A DNA stretch of 64,000 bases from Xenophilus azovorans DSM 13620 (GTDB lineage Bacteria; Pseudomonadota; Gammaproteobacteria; Burkholderiales; Burkholderiaceae_C). Within the stretch, counting starts at the first letter, position 1. Each line of letters begins with the position of its first letter. This document shows positions 49,469 to 60,910 of this stretch, piece by piece. The position numbers and the translations under genes are program-made. Location: contig NZ_JQKD01000027.1 of assembly GCF_000745855.1 (NCBI RefSeq), positions 24,829 through 88,828 on the forward strand. The letters are read 5' to 3'. Under the pieces are notes generated by a model, which did not search any database, was not told where the DNA came from, and was given only the letters and a program-made list of their open reading frames with translations.

Positions 49469-50383
49469 TCAGCGTCGGACCCTGGAGGCGAACAGGCCCT
49501 GCGGCCGCACCATCAGGATCAGCACGATCAGCGACAGCGTGAGCACCTTGGCCATCGAGCCGGTCATGAAGAACTCCGAGATCGACTGCGTCTGCGCGAT
49601 GCCGAAGGCCGAGACCACCGTGCCCAGCAGGCTGGCGGCGCCGCCGAAGGTGACGACCAGGAAGGAGTCGACGATGTAGAGCTGGCCCGAGGTCGGCCCC
49701 GTGGAGCCGATGGTGGTGAAGGCCGCGCCCGCCACGCCGGCGATGCCGCAGCCGATGGCGAAGGTCAGGCGGTCGGTCTTCTTCGTGTCGATGCCGGTGG
49801 CGTTGGCCATGGTGCGGTTGGCCACCGTGGCCCGCACCCGCAGGCCCCAGCGGCTCTTGTGCAGCGCGATCAGCACCCCGGCGGTGACGATGGCGGTGAG
49901 CGTGAGCACGAACAGGCCGTTGATCGGGATGTCCAGCCCCTCGGCCGGCGCCCAGGAGCCCATCAGCCAGTCGGGCAGCGTCGGGCTCACCTCCTTGGGG
50001 TTGATGAAGGTGCGGAAGCACTGCTGCAGCCCCAGGCTCACGCCCCAGGTGGCCAGCAGCGTGTCCAGCGGGCGGCTGTAGAGGTGGCGGATCAGCGCCC
50101 ATTCCATGATCCAGCCGAAGACGAAGGCCACGCAGAAAGCCAGCGCGATCGCCACCGGGAAGTAGTAGGCCATGGCGCCCGGCGCGAAGCGCTCGGTGAG
50201 TTGCGCCGACATGTAGATGGTGTAGGCGCCGATCGCCATGAACTCACCGTGCGCCATGTTGATGACGCCCATCTGGCCGAAGATGATCGCCAGCCCCAGG
50301 CCCATGAGCAGCAGCACCGCGAACAGCGAGAGGCCCGCGAAGCCCTGCATCAGGCCGATGTTGAGCATGTCGGAAAGGGTCAT
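49469..50383 (-). CDS. urtB: Urea/amide ABC transporter permease UrtB
   Basis: 304 residues, LivH-like permease with about eight helices. The segments GQMGVINMAHGEFMAIGAYT and VRATVANRTMANATGIDT are typical of UrtB. It lacks the long periplasmic N-terminal extension that many UrtB proteins carry, so it is a short form of the family. Confidence 0.92.
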   Translation of the reverse strand: MTLSDMLNIGLMQGFAGLSLFAVLLLMGLGLAIIFGQMGVINMAHGEFMAIGAYTIYMSAQLTERFAPGAMAYYFPVAIALAFCVAFVFGWIMEWALIRHLYSRPLDTLLATWGVSLGLQQCFRTFINPKEVSPTLPDWLMGSWAPAEGLDIPINGLFVLTLTAIVTAGVLIALHKSRWGLRVRATVANRTMANATGIDTKKTDRLTFAIGCGIAGVAGAAFTTIGSTGPTSGQLYIVDSFLVVTFGGAASLLGTVVSAFGIAQTQSISEFFMTGSMAKVLTLSLIVLILMVRPQGLFASRVRR

Positions 50384-50452
50384 GGAGAAGGCTTCCGGGA
50401 AGACGGGGCGAACGGAAAGGGGCCGGCGCCCGGGCCGGCCCCACGGTGCGGA

Positions 50453-51715
50453 TTACTGGTAGCCCTTGGGGAACGGATCGGGCCTGATCAGGTCCGGCGA
50501 CTCGGCGACGACCTTGAAGGTGCCGTCGGGCTGCCCCTGCGCGATGCGCGACTTGCTCCACAGGTGGTGGTTGGCGTCCAGCTTCACGTAGCCCTCGGGC
50601 GCGGTCTTCAGCTCGATGCCGGGCGAGGCGGCCACCACCTTGTCCACGTCGAAGCTGCCGGCCTTCTCCACCGCGGCCTTCCACAGCCAGGGGCCCAGGT
50701 AGCCGGCCTGCGTCACGTCGCCGATCACCGCGTCCTTGCCGTACTTGGCCTTGAAGGCTTCCACGAACTTCTTGTTGTTCGGGTTGTCCAGCGTCTGGAA
50801 GTACTTCATCGACGAGTAGAAGCCGTTGAAGTTCTCGCCGCCCACGCCGGTCATCTCGTCCTCGGTCACCGACAGCGTCAGCAGGAACTGCTTGTCGCCG
50901 GTGATGCCGGCGGCCTTGAGCTGCTTGTAGAAGGCCACGTTGGAGCCGCCCACCACCGCCGCGAAGATGCAGTCGGGCCTGGCCAGCTTGATCTTGTTGA
51001 TCAGCGAGTTGAAGTTGGTGTGGCCCAGCGGGTAGTACTCCTCGCCCTTCACGCTGCCCAGCTTGCCCACCGTCTCGATGTGCTTGCGCGCGATCTTCAT
51101 CGAGGTGCGCGGCCAGATGTAGTCGGAACCGACCAGGAAGAAGGTCTTGGCCTTCTTCTCCTTGGCGCCCCAGTCCAGGCCCCAGATGATCTGCTGGGTC
51201 GCCTCCTGGCCGGTGTAGATCACGTTCTTGGACTGCTCCAGGCCTTCGTAGAAGGTCGGGTAGTACAGCAGGCCGTTCTCCTTCTCGAACACCGGCAGCA
51301 CCGCCTTGCGCGAGGCGCTGGTCCAGCAGCCGAAGACGCAGGCCACCTTGTCGTTGACCAGCAGCTTCCTGCTCTTCTCGGCGAAGGTCGGCCAGTCGGA
51401 GGCGCCGTCCTCCTTGATGACCTTGATCTTGCGGCCCAGGATGCCGCCCATCGCGTTGATCTGGTCGATGGCGAGCTGCTCGGCCTGGATCGAGCCCGTC
51501 TCCGAGATCGCCATGGTGCCGCTGGAGGAGTGGAGCTGGCCGACGGTCACTTCGGTGTCGGTCACGGCCAGCTTGGTCGTGTTGACCGCCGCGGTGGGGA
51601 ACTGCTGGCCGAAGGCCACGCCCCCGAGCCCCATCGCCGGCAGGGACGCGGCGCCCTGCAGCAGCCGGCGCCGGCGCAGGTCGAGGAGGCGGGAGGGATC
51701 GGAAGGACGGGACAT
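50453..51715 (-). CDS. urtA: Urea/amide ABC transporter substrate-binding protein UrtA
   Basis: 420 residues. A Tat signal (RRRRLLQGAASLPAMGLGG) precedes a type I binding fold with the UrtA landmarks VGQLHSSSGTMAISE, FGCWTSASRKAVLPVFE, YPTFYEGLEQSKNVIYTG and FFLVGSDYIWPR. It delivers urea or short amides such as formamide to UrtBC. No urease genes are in view, whereas formamidase and amidase are, so amides are the more likely load. The leader carries the TACGT-N6-ACGTA palindrome. Confidence 0.93.
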   Translation of the reverse strand: MSRPSDPSRLLDLRRRRLLQGAASLPAMGLGGVAFGQQFPTAAVNTTKLAVTDTEVTVGQLHSSSGTMAISETGSIQAEQLAIDQINAMGGILGRKIKVIKEDGASDWPTFAEKSRKLLVNDKVACVFGCWTSASRKAVLPVFEKENGLLYYPTFYEGLEQSKNVIYTGQEATQQIIWGLDWGAKEKKAKTFFLVGSDYIWPRTSMKIARKHIETVGKLGSVKGEEYYPLGHTNFNSLINKIKLARPDCIFAAVVGGSNVAFYKQLKAAGITGDKQFLLTLSVTEDEMTGVGGENFNGFYSSMKYFQTLDNPNNKKFVEAFKAKYGKDAVIGDVTQAGYLGPWLWKAAVEKAGSFDVDKVVAASPGIELKTAPEGYVKLDANHHLWSKSRIAQGQPDGTFKVVAESPDLIRPDPFPKGYQ

Positions 51716-51829
51716 CGAAGACTCCAGAGTGGTGAAGGAAGGGAGTGCGCCTGCACCATCGCAGTGCGGCCGGCGGCGCCGCGAAGCACCATGGACACGG
51801 ACTCTAGGAAGGCAGGCACGCGCCACGAA

Positions 51830-51845
51830 TACGTCATTCAACGTA
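51830..51845. promoter_or_regulatory. Operator-like palindrome TACGT-N6-ACGTA upstream of urtA
   Basis: TACGTCATTCAACGTA in the 230-bp spacer between urtA (minus strand) and the permease-kinase gene (plus strand). Centre about 122 bp from the urtA ATG and about 108 bp from the kinase ATG. Arms and flanks match the site upstream of amiE. It could serve both divergent promoters. Confidence 0.72.
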
Positions 51846-51945
51846 GCGGTGCGCCGCCAGCGCCCGCGCACACTGCGGGGCACGGGCAAGGACCGCTTCT
51901 TGCTCCGACCGGGGTGCCGCCCGCCACGCACGCCCCGTCCGAACC

Positions 51946-54900
51946 ATGTCCTCCACCCTGCCCGGCCAGAAGATCTTCCGCATCCGGCGCGACTACAACG
52001 CCTGGGTCGCCGACGAGACGCTGGAGGACTACGCGCTGCGCTACACGCCGCGCAGCTTCCGCAAGTGGTCGGAGTTCCGCGTCGCCAACGCCGCCTTCGG
52101 CGCCACCTCCTTCCTGGCGCTGGAGGCCATCGGCGGCGCCATCGCGCTCAGCTACGGCTTCTCCAACGCGCTGTGGGCGATCCTGGTGGTGGGCCTCATC
52201 ACCTTCCTGACCGGGCTGCCGATCTCGTACTACGCCGCGCGCCACGGCGTGGACATGGACCTGCTCACGCGCGGCGCCGGCTTCGGCTACCTGGGATCGA
52301 CCATCACCTCACTCATCTACGCGAGCTTCACCTTCATCTTCTTCGCGCTGGAGGCGGCCATCCTCGCGCTGGCGGTGCAGATGTACCTGGACTGGCCGCT
52401 GCCGGTGCTGTACCTGCTCTCGTCGCTGGTGATCATCCCGCTGGTGATGCGCGGCATCACCATGATTTCGGGCCTGCAGCTGTGGACCCAGCCGGTGTGG
52501 ATCGTGCTGTTCTTCCTGCCCTTCCTCGCGGTGCTGGCGAAGAGCCCGCAGATGTACGCCGACTTCACCTCGCTGGTGGGCCGCGTCTCGGGCGGCAGCG
52601 ACTTCGACCCGCTGATGTTCGGCGCCGGCGCCACGGTAGCCTTCTCGCTGGTGGTGCAGATCGGCGAGCAGGTCGACTACCTTCGCTTCCTGCCCGAGAA
52701 GACGCGCGAGAACCGCGTGCGCTGGTGGACGGCGGTGCTGGTCGCCGGCCCGGGCTGGATCGGGCCCGGCATGCTCAAGATGCTGGGCGGCGCTTTCCTC
52801 GCCTTCCTGGCGCTGCAGCACGAGATCCCGCCCGAGCACGCGGTGGAGCCCACGCGCATGTACCTCGCCGGCTTCGCCTACGTGCTGGAGGACCCGGCCT
52901 GGGTGCTGGCGGTCACCGCGCTGTTCGTGGTGATCTCGCAGATGAAGATCAACCTGACCAACGCCTACGCGGGCTCGCTGGCCTGGTCGAACTTCTTCGC
53001 CCGGCTCACGCACAGCCACCCCGGCCGGGTGGTGTGGCTGGTGTTCAACGTGCTGATCGCGGTGCTGCTGATGACGCTGGGCGTGTTCGGCGCGCTGGAG
53101 CGCGTGCTGGGCCTGTACAGCAACATCGCCATCGCCTGGGTCGGCGCGCTGGTGGCCGACCTGCTCATCAACAAGCCGCTGGGCTTCAGCCCGGCCACCA
53201 TCGAGTTCAAGCGCGCCCATCTGTACGACCTGAACCCGGTCGGCCTGGTCTCGATGACGGTGGCCGCGGCGCTCGCCATCGTGGCCTATGCCGGCCTGCT
53301 GGGCCGCTGGGCCGAAGCGTTCTCGCCCTTCATCGCGCTGGCCGTGGCGATGGGCGTGTCCGCGCTGCTGGCCTGGCTCACGCACGGGCGCTACTACCTG
53401 GCGCGCACCGACGTGCAGCGCTGGACGCCGGGCGAGGTGGTGCGCTGCTCGGTGTGCGAGAACCGCTTCGAGTCGGAGGACATGGCCTGGTGCCCGGCCT
53501 ACGGCGCGCCGATCTGCTCGCTGTGCTGCACGCTGGAATCGCGCTGCCACGACCGCTGCAAGACCGATTCGCGCGCCGCCGAGCAGATCAGCGGCTGGCT
53601 GCGCGCCTGGCTGCCGCAGCGCATCGCCACGCGCCTGAACTTCCGCGTGGCGCACTACCTGGTGGTGGCCTGCTCGCTGGTGGCCCTGCTGGCCGGCATC
53701 ATGGGCATCGTCTACGCGCAGGAGCTGCTCTCGGGCAGCAGCGAGGAGCTGCTGCGCGCGCCCTTCCTCAAGGTGTTCGCCCTGCTCTCGCTGGTGGCCG
53801 TGGTGGCGGCCTGGTGGGTGGTGCTGGCCAGCGAGAGCCGCCACATGGCGCAGGAGGAATCCAACCGCCACAACCACCTGCTGTCGGAGGAGATCGAGGC
53901 GCACCGCCGCACCGACGCCGCGCTACAGGCCGCCAAGGAAGCCGCCGAAGCCGCCAACCAGGCCAAGACGCGCTACGTGGCCGGCATGACGCACGAGCTG
54001 CGCACGCCGCTCAACAGCATCCTGGGCTATTCGCAGATCCTGCTCAAGGGCGGCGCGGCCACGCCGCCGCCGCGCGAGGCGCTGTCGACCATCCACAAGA
54101 GCGGCGAGCACATGCTGGGGCTGATCGACGGGCTGCTCGACCTGGCCCGCATCGAGGCCGGCCGGCTGCAGCTGGAGCCGGCCCCGCTGGCGCTGCCGCA
54201 GTTCCTGGACGAGATCGTCCACATGGTGCGGCCGCAGGCCGAGGACAAGGGCCTGGCCTTCATCTACACGGTCACGGGCGAGTTGCCGCCATGGGTGCTG
54301 GCCGACGCGAAGCGGCTGCGCCAGATCCTCATCAACCTGCTGGCCAACGCGGTGCGCTTCACCGAGGCCGGCACCGTCACCCTGAACGTGGACGCGCGGC
54401 GCGAGGTGCTGCGCTTCGACGTGGTCGACACCGGCATCGGCGTGGCGCCGCAGGACCGCCAGCGCATCTTCCTGCCCTTCGAGCGCGGCGCCGCCGGCCG
54501 GCGCGCCGGCGAGCCCGGCACCGGCCTGGGGCTGACCATCACCGGCCTGCTCACCGCGCTGATGGGCGGCGAGCTGGCGCTGGCCGACAGTTCGCCGCGC
54601 GGCAGCACCTTCGTCATGCGCGTGTACCTGCGCAAGGTGGCCGACCCGGGGCCGCAGGCCGAGCCGCGGCGCCCGATCTCGGGCTACTTCGGCCCGCGCC
54701 GCACGCTGCTGGTGGTGGACGACCAGCCGGTGCAGCGGCAGATGCTCGCCGGCATGCTGATGCCGCTGGGCTTCGACGTGCGCGAGGCGGCCAGCGGCAC
54801 CGAGTGCCTGGACGGCCTGCGCGAGAACCTGCCTTCGGCCATCCTGATGGACATCACCATGGACGACATGGACGGCTGGGAAGCCGCGGCCCGCGTGCGC

Positions 54901-55329
54901 GCCGCCGGCTATGCGGACCTGCCCATCCTCATCGTCTCGGCCAACGTGTTCGAGAACCAGGCCGAGCGGCTGCGCGCCTGCGGCTGCCAGGGCTTCGTCG
55001 GCAAGCCGGTGATCGAGTCCGAGCTGATCGCCGCGCTGGAGCGGCACCTGGGCCTGGAATGGCTCGCCCATCCACCGCCCTCGGCGCTGGCCACGCCCGC
55101 GCCGGCCGTGCCGCCGGCGCTGCCGCTGCCGGAGGACGCGCGCGCCCAGCTGATGCGCCTGGCGCAGCTGGGCCACGTGCGTGGCCTGCAACAGGCGCTG
55201 GACCGGATCGCCGACACGCATCCCGGCCTGGCCACCGTCTGCAGCCACCTGCGCGGCATGGTGACCCGCTTCGAACTCGACCGCCTGCGACAGGCCCTTT
55301 CCGAAGATGCCGATGCCCTCAACGCCTGA
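51946..55329 (+). CDS. NCS1-type permease / hybrid sensor histidine kinase fusion
   Basis: 1127 residues. About 25-490: a purine/cytosine/allantoin (NCS1) permease-like unit with some 12 helices. 501-538: cysteine-rich module (Cys501, 504, 516, 524, 527, 528, 534, 538). About 565-630: two more helices. About 640-675: coiled coil. Then HisKA with the phosphoacceptor His683 in MTHELRTPLNSILGYS, an HATPase (N-box INLLANAVRF, G-boxes DTGIGV and GTGLGLTI), a receiver with Asp925/926, Asp969 and Lys1020, and a helical tail. No Hpt domain. The design recalls CbrA, but with an NCS1 unit. The LuxR-type response regulator follows and the Urt/amidase genes flank it, so it is likely the sensor of an amide or urea-like ligand. 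Confidence 0.9.
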   Translation: MSSTLPGQKIFRIRRDYNAWVADETLEDYALRYTPRSFRKWSEFRVANAAFGATSFLALEAIGGAIALSYGFSNALWAILVVGLITFLTGLPISYYAARHGVDMDLLTRGAGFGYLGSTITSLIYASFTFIFFALEAAILALAVQMYLDWPLPVLYLLSSLVIIPLVMRGITMISGLQLWTQPVWIVLFFLPFLAVLAKSPQMYADFTSLVGRVSGGSDFDPLMFGAGATVAFSLVVQIGEQVDYLRFLPEKTRENRVRWWTAVLVAGPGWIGPGMLKMLGGAFLAFLALQHEIPPEHAVEPTRMYLAGFAYVLEDPAWVLAVTALFVVISQMKINLTNAYAGSLAWSNFFARLTHSHPGRVVWLVFNVLIAVLLMTLGVFGALERVLGLYSNIAIAWVGALVADLLINKPLGFSPATIEFKRAHLYDLNPVGLVSMTVAAALAIVAYAGLLGRWAEAFSPFIALAVAMGVSALLAWLTHGRYYLARTDVQRWTPGEVVRCSVCENRFESEDMAWCPAYGAPICSLCCTLESRCHDRCKTDSRAAEQISGWLRAWLPQRIATRLNFRVAHYLVVACSLVALLAGIMGIVYAQELLSGSSEELLRAPFLKVFALLSLVAVVAAWWVVLASESRHMAQEESNRHNHLLSEEIEAHRRTDAALQAAKEAAEAANQAKTRYVAGMTHELRTPLNSILGYSQILLKGGAATPPPREALSTIHKSGEHMLGLIDGLLDLARIEAGRLQLEPAPLALPQFLDEIVHMVRPQAEDKGLAFIYTVTGELPPWVLADAKRLRQILINLLANAVRFTEAGTVTLNVDARREVLRFDVVDTGIGVAPQDRQRIFLPFERGAAGRRAGEPGTGLGLTITGLLTALMGGELALADSSPRGSTFVMRVYLRKVADPGPQAEPRRPISGYFGPRRTLLVVDDQPVQRQMLAGMLMPLGFDVREAASGTECLDGLRENLPSAILMDITMDDMDGWEAAARVRAAGYADLPILIVSANVFENQAERLRACGCQGFVGKPVIESELIAALERHLGLEWLAHPPPSALATPAPAVPPALPLPEDARAQLMRLAQLGHVRGLQQALDRIADTHPGLATVCSHLRGMVTRFELDRLRQALSEDADALNA

Positions 55330-55510
55330 ATTGAAACACCCCCCAAGCCGCTTCGCGGCTCCCCCCTCTCTCGCCTTCGGCGGGAGGGGGGCGCACCCGG
55401 TGGCCCGGCAAAGCCGGTTCCGCGGGTGCCCTGGCATGGCCTGCTCCGCGGCCTTCGGAAGGGAAAGCGCTTCGAGGGCTCGTTGGCTGTGGGTGGCGCC
55501 CTGCGCTATG
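55330..55510 (+). repeat. Dispersed Comamonadaceae-type repeat, plus-strand copy
   Basis: Begins ACACCCCCCAAGCCGCTTCG and includes CCCGGCAAAGCCGGTTCCG and CATGGCCTGCTCCGCGGCC, shared with the inverted copy at 46605-46777. It separates the permease-kinase gene from its response-regulator gene and leaves only a few bases of unique leader before the next ATG. Confidence 0.75.
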
Positions 55511-55520
55511 GATAACTGAA

Positions 55521-56390
55521 ATGGAAGTCGTCGAGCGCCCCGTGGTGCTGGTGGTGGACGATGCCCCGAGCAGCCTGGGCATGCTGTGCGACGCGCTGGA
55601 GGGCGCCGGCTACACGGTGCTGGTCGCGGCCGACGGCGAGTCGGCGCTGGAGCGGCTGGAGCTGGTGGTGCCCGACGCCATCCTGCTGGACGGCCTGATG
55701 CCCGGCCTGTCGGGCTTCGAGACCTGCCGCCGCATCAAGGCCGACCCGGCGCTGGCGCACGTCCCGGTGCTGTTCATGACCGGCCTGTCGGAGACGCCGC
55801 ACGTGGTCGAGGGCTTCGCATGCGGCGGCGTGGACTACGTGGTCAAGCCGATCCGCGTGCAGGAGGTGCTGGCCCGGCTGCACACCCACACGCGCAACGC
55901 CCGCATCAGCCGCCTGGCGCGCGATGCGGTCGACGTGGCCGGCATGGGCACGGCTTTCGTGGACACACAGGGGCGCATCGCCTGGCAATCGCCCCAGGCG
56001 GCCCGGTGGCTGGCGCAACTGGGCCCGCCCGGCCAGTGGCCGCAGGCGCTGGCGGGCGCCCTGCGCGCCGGCGCCACGCTGCGCGTGGCCACGGCAGGCG
56101 GCACCCGGCTGTCGGTGCGCAACCTGGGCACCGCCACGCTGGGCGAGACCATGCTGCTGCTGGCGCAGGAACGCGGCGGCGCGTCCGCACGCCTGTCCGA
56201 GGCCGCGCTGACCCCGCGCGAAACGGAGGTGCTCTCCTGGCTGGCCAAGGGCAAGACCAACCGCGACATCGCCGAGATCCTCGGCATGAGCCCGCGCACG
56301 GTCAACAAGCACCTGGAGCACATCTTCGAGAAGCTGGGCGTGGAAACCCGCGCCGCCGCTGCCGCCCTGGCCAGCGGGGTGCTCGACTGA
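55521..56390 (+). CDS. REC-PAS-like-LuxR (NarL/FixJ) response regulator
   Basis: 289 residues. Receiver at 8-120 with acidic pair Asp13/14, phosphoacceptor Asp57 ([10 protein letters not shown]) and Lys109. A middle segment at about 130-215 ([24 protein letters not shown]) looks like a PAS domain. A LuxR HTH follows at about 225-285 ([26 protein letters not shown]). It is the obvious output partner of the preceding permease-kinase and the best candidate to bind the TACGT-N6-ACGTA sites. Confidence 0.92.
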   Translation: MEVVERPVVLVVDDAPSSLGMLCDALEGAGYTVLVAADGESALERLELVVPDAILLDGLMPGLSGFETCRRIKADPALAHVPVLFMTGLSETPHVVEGFACGGVDYVVKPIRVQEVLARLHTHTRNARISRLARDAVDVAGMGTAFVDTQGRIAWQSPQAARWLAQLGPPGQWPQALAGALRAGATLRVATAGGTRLSVRNLGTATLGETMLLLAQERGGASARLSEAALTPRETEVLSWLAKGKTNRDIAEILGMSPRTVNKHLEHIFEKLGVETRAAAAALASGVLD

Positions 56391-56409
56391 GCACTCCTTT
56401 CACATCCTT

Positions 56410-56430
56410 GTGCTATATTTTTAATAGCAC
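56410..56430. repeat. AT-rich palindrome GTGCTAT-N7-ATAGCAC
   Basis: Perfect 7-bp arms (56410-56416 and 56424-56430) around ATTTTTA. Strikingly AT-rich for this genome. It lies 20 bp after the response-regulator stop and about 215 bp before icd. It could be a weak terminator or a dispersed element; I recall similar GCTAT...ATAGC units in Comamonadaceae. The rest of 56391-56644 shows no gene. Confidence 0.55.
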
Positions 56431-56644
56431 CAAGTCCCGCCAGGCAGCGTCACCGGGCACGCGAATCCGCCGGATGCCGCAGGGGCGGCGCCACCGCCGG
56501 GCAGCCCTGCCCGCCCGGCGCGGCATACTCCCGGGCCACCGCCGCGCCCGCCAGGGCAGCGTGCGCGGGAGCGGCCCGCGAACGGCGCGACAATGCCCGC
56601 CGGACCGATCCGTTCACATTCTTTTCCCAAGGAAATCCAGCGCC

Positions 56645-58882
<2,238 letters not shown>

Positions 58883-58906
58883 CGCCGCAACAGCCCCCGG
58901 GCATGG

Positions 58907-58938
58907 AAAAGCCGTCGCCTGCGACGGCTTTTTCTTTT
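58907..58938 (+). terminator. Rho-independent terminator of icd
   Basis: Stem AAAAGCCGTCG (58907-58917) with CGACGGCTTTT (58922-58932), tetraloop CCTG, followed by a T-rich tail (TTCTTTTT). Confidence 0.92.
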
Positions 58939-58962
58939 TCCGCCGCCCCTAAACTCGCCGGC

Positions 58963-59703
58963 ATGCAAGCCCTCGACGCCGCCCTCCGCCCCGCCTTCGC
59001 GCCCACCGGCCGCCTGCGCGCCTCCATCAACCTGGGCAACCCCATCCTGGCGCACCGCGACGCGCAGGGGCAGCCGGCCGGCGTGTCGGTGGACCTGGCG
59101 CACGCCCTGGCCCGGGCGCTGGGCGTGGAGGCCGAACCGGTCGTGTTCGAGAAGGCCGCCCAGTCGGTCGAGGCGGTGCGCGGCGAACAGGCCGACATCG
59201 GCTTCTTCGCCGTCGATCCGGCACGCAGCCAGGGCCTGCGCTTCACCGCGCCCTACGTGCTGATCGAGGGCAGCTACCTGGTGCCGGCCGGCTCGGCGCT
59301 GGCCGACAACGCGGAAGTCGACCGCGCCGGCACGCGCGTGGCCGTCGGCCAGGGCAGCGCCTACGACCTCTTCCTCACCCGCGAACTGAAGGCCGCGTAC
59401 ATCGAGCGCGTGGCCGACGCCGAGGCCGTGCGCGCCGCACTGAAGGCAGGGCAGGTCGAGGTGGCTGCCGGCATCCGCCAGTTGCTGGAGGGCTGGGCGC
59501 AGGGCGATGCCGCGCTGCGCATGCTGCCCGGCCGCTTCATGGTGATCCAGCAGGCGATGGGCCTGCCCGAAGGCCGCGGCGCCGAGGCGGCCGCCGCGCT
59601 GGCGGCCTTCGTGGAAGAAGCCAAGCGCAGCGGCTTCGTGGCCGAGGCGCTGGCGCGGCACCGCGTGCAGGGCGCCAGCGTCGCGCCCGCTGCCAGCGCC
59701 TGA
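58963..59703 (+). CDS. Family 3 (amino-acid type) solute-binding protein without signal peptide
   Basis: 246 residues with the periplasmic binding fold of the polar amino-acid family (LGNPILAHRDAQGQPAGVSVDLAHALA, DIGFFAVDPARSQGLRFTAPYV). The start MQALDAALRPAFAPTGRLR has no hydrophobic signal and no better upstream start is seen before the icd terminator. It may therefore be cytoplasmic, perhaps a ligand-binding enzyme or regulator of the same fold. No transporter genes adjoin. Confidence 0.82.
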   Translation: MQALDAALRPAFAPTGRLRASINLGNPILAHRDAQGQPAGVSVDLAHALARALGVEAEPVVFEKAAQSVEAVRGEQADIGFFAVDPARSQGLRFTAPYVLIEGSYLVPAGSALADNAEVDRAGTRVAVGQGSAYDLFLTRELKAAYIERVADAEAVRAALKAGQVEVAAGIRQLLEGWAQGDAALRMLPGRFMVIQQAMGLPEGRGAEAAAALAAFVEEAKRSGFVAEALARHRVQGASVAPAASA

Positions 59704-59730
59704 TACGGATTTGCGTTCAATCGACAAGGA

Positions 59731-59814
59731 CCGTTCGGGCTGAGCTTGTCGAAGCCTCGCGCGGCGCTTCGACCCTTCGACAAGCTCAGGACAGGCCAAG
59801 CTCAGCGTGAACGG
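59731..59814 (-). repeat. REP-like inverted repeat, copy C
   Basis: Arms CTGAGCTTGTCGAAG (59740-59754) and its complement (59775-59789), bounded by CCGTTC and GAACGG. Its left border (ACGGATTTGC.TTCAA) also resembles that of copy A at 1935-1951. It lies between two convergent genes. Confidence 0.85.
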
Positions 59815-59853
59815 TTGATATCGTTGAACGCATTCCTGTATGAGGCCGCGCCG

Positions 59854-60834
59854 TCAATCCGCCTGGATGCCGAACTCCTTCACCACGCGCCCGAAGCGCG
59901 CGTAGTCGGCCGCCACGGTGCGGCCCAGCGCGGCGCCGTCGGCCAGGTCCGGCGCCACGCCCATCGAGGCGAGCTTGGCCTTCACGTCGGGCATCTTCAT
60001 GACGTCGGCCATCGCGGTGTTGAGCGTCTTCACCACCTCGGGCGGCAGGCCCTTGGGGCCGAAGAAGCCCCACCAGGCGGTCACGTCCACGTCCTTGTAG
60101 CCCAGCTCGATCAGCGAGGGCACGTCGGGCAGCATGAAGGAGCGGCCCTGCCCCGTCACCGCCAGCGGCACCAGCTTGCGCTCCGCCAGGTAGGGCGCCA
60201 CCGCCCCCGGCGTGGAGTACACGGTGGGGATGTGGCCACCCAGCGCATCGGCCAGCGAAGGCGCCGTGCCCTTGTACGGCACGTGCTGCAGCTTGATGCC
60301 GGCCGCGCTGTTGAACATCTCGGCCACGATGTGCATGGGCGAGCCGGAGCCCGGGCTGCCGTAGGAGATCGACTGGCCGCCCTTGGCCCGGCTCACCAGC
60401 GTCTTCACGTCCTTGATGCCCGACTGGGGGCTGGCCAGCAGCAGCAGCGGCGAGCCGCCCACCTGCACCACCGGCGTGAAGTCCTTGACCACGTCCATCG
60501 GCACGCCGCCCTTGAGCACCAGCGGCGCGATGGCGAAGGTGCTGGGCGCGAACAGCAGCGTGTAGCCGTCGGCCGGCGCCTTGGCGACGAGGCCCGCGCC
60601 CAGCGTGCCGCTGGCGCCGGGCCGGTTGTCCACCACCACCGGCTGCTTGAGCAGGGTGGACAGCTTCTCGCCGTACACGCGGGCCATCACGTCGGTGTCG
60701 CCGCCGGCCGGATAGGCCACGATGAAGGTGATGCTCTTGGCCGGCCAGGCCTGGGCCTGCGCGGCCATGCAGCACAGGCCGGCGCCCAGCGCCAGGCCCA
60801 GGGCCGCCGCGCGTCGTGTGAGGGTGTTCTTCAT
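59854..60834 (-). CDS. Bug-family tripartite tricarboxylate transporter receptor
   Basis: 326 residues: signal peptide (MKNTLTRRAAALGLALGAGLCCMAAQAQA), then the Bug fold (WPAKSITFIVAYPAGGDTDVMAR, NRPGASGTLG, VPYKGTAPSLADALGG). These receptors bind carboxylates in the periplasm. No TctAB genes adjoin. It clusters with an MFS carrier, a porin and an aromatic-type reductase, so the ligand is probably an aromatic or dicarboxylic acid. Confidence 0.9.
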   Translation of the reverse strand: MKNTLTRRAAALGLALGAGLCCMAAQAQAWPAKSITFIVAYPAGGDTDVMARVYGEKLSTLLKQPVVVDNRPGASGTLGAGLVAKAPADGYTLLFAPSTFAIAPLVLKGGVPMDVVKDFTPVVQVGGSPLLLLASPQSGIKDVKTLVSRAKGGQSISYGSPGSGSPMHIVAEMFNSAAGIKLQHVPYKGTAPSLADALGGHIPTVYSTPGAVAPYLAERKLVPLAVTGQGRSFMLPDVPSLIELGYKDVDVTAWWGFFGPKGLPPEVVKTLNTAMADVMKMPDVKAKLASMGVAPDLADGAALGRTVAADYARFGRVVKEFGIQAD

Positions 60835-60910
60835 GACAACTCCTTGCGGGCGTGCGCCCATGCGTGGTGATTTGGAAAGGGAAGCGAAAGGAAGAGAGGA
60901 AGAAAGGAAC

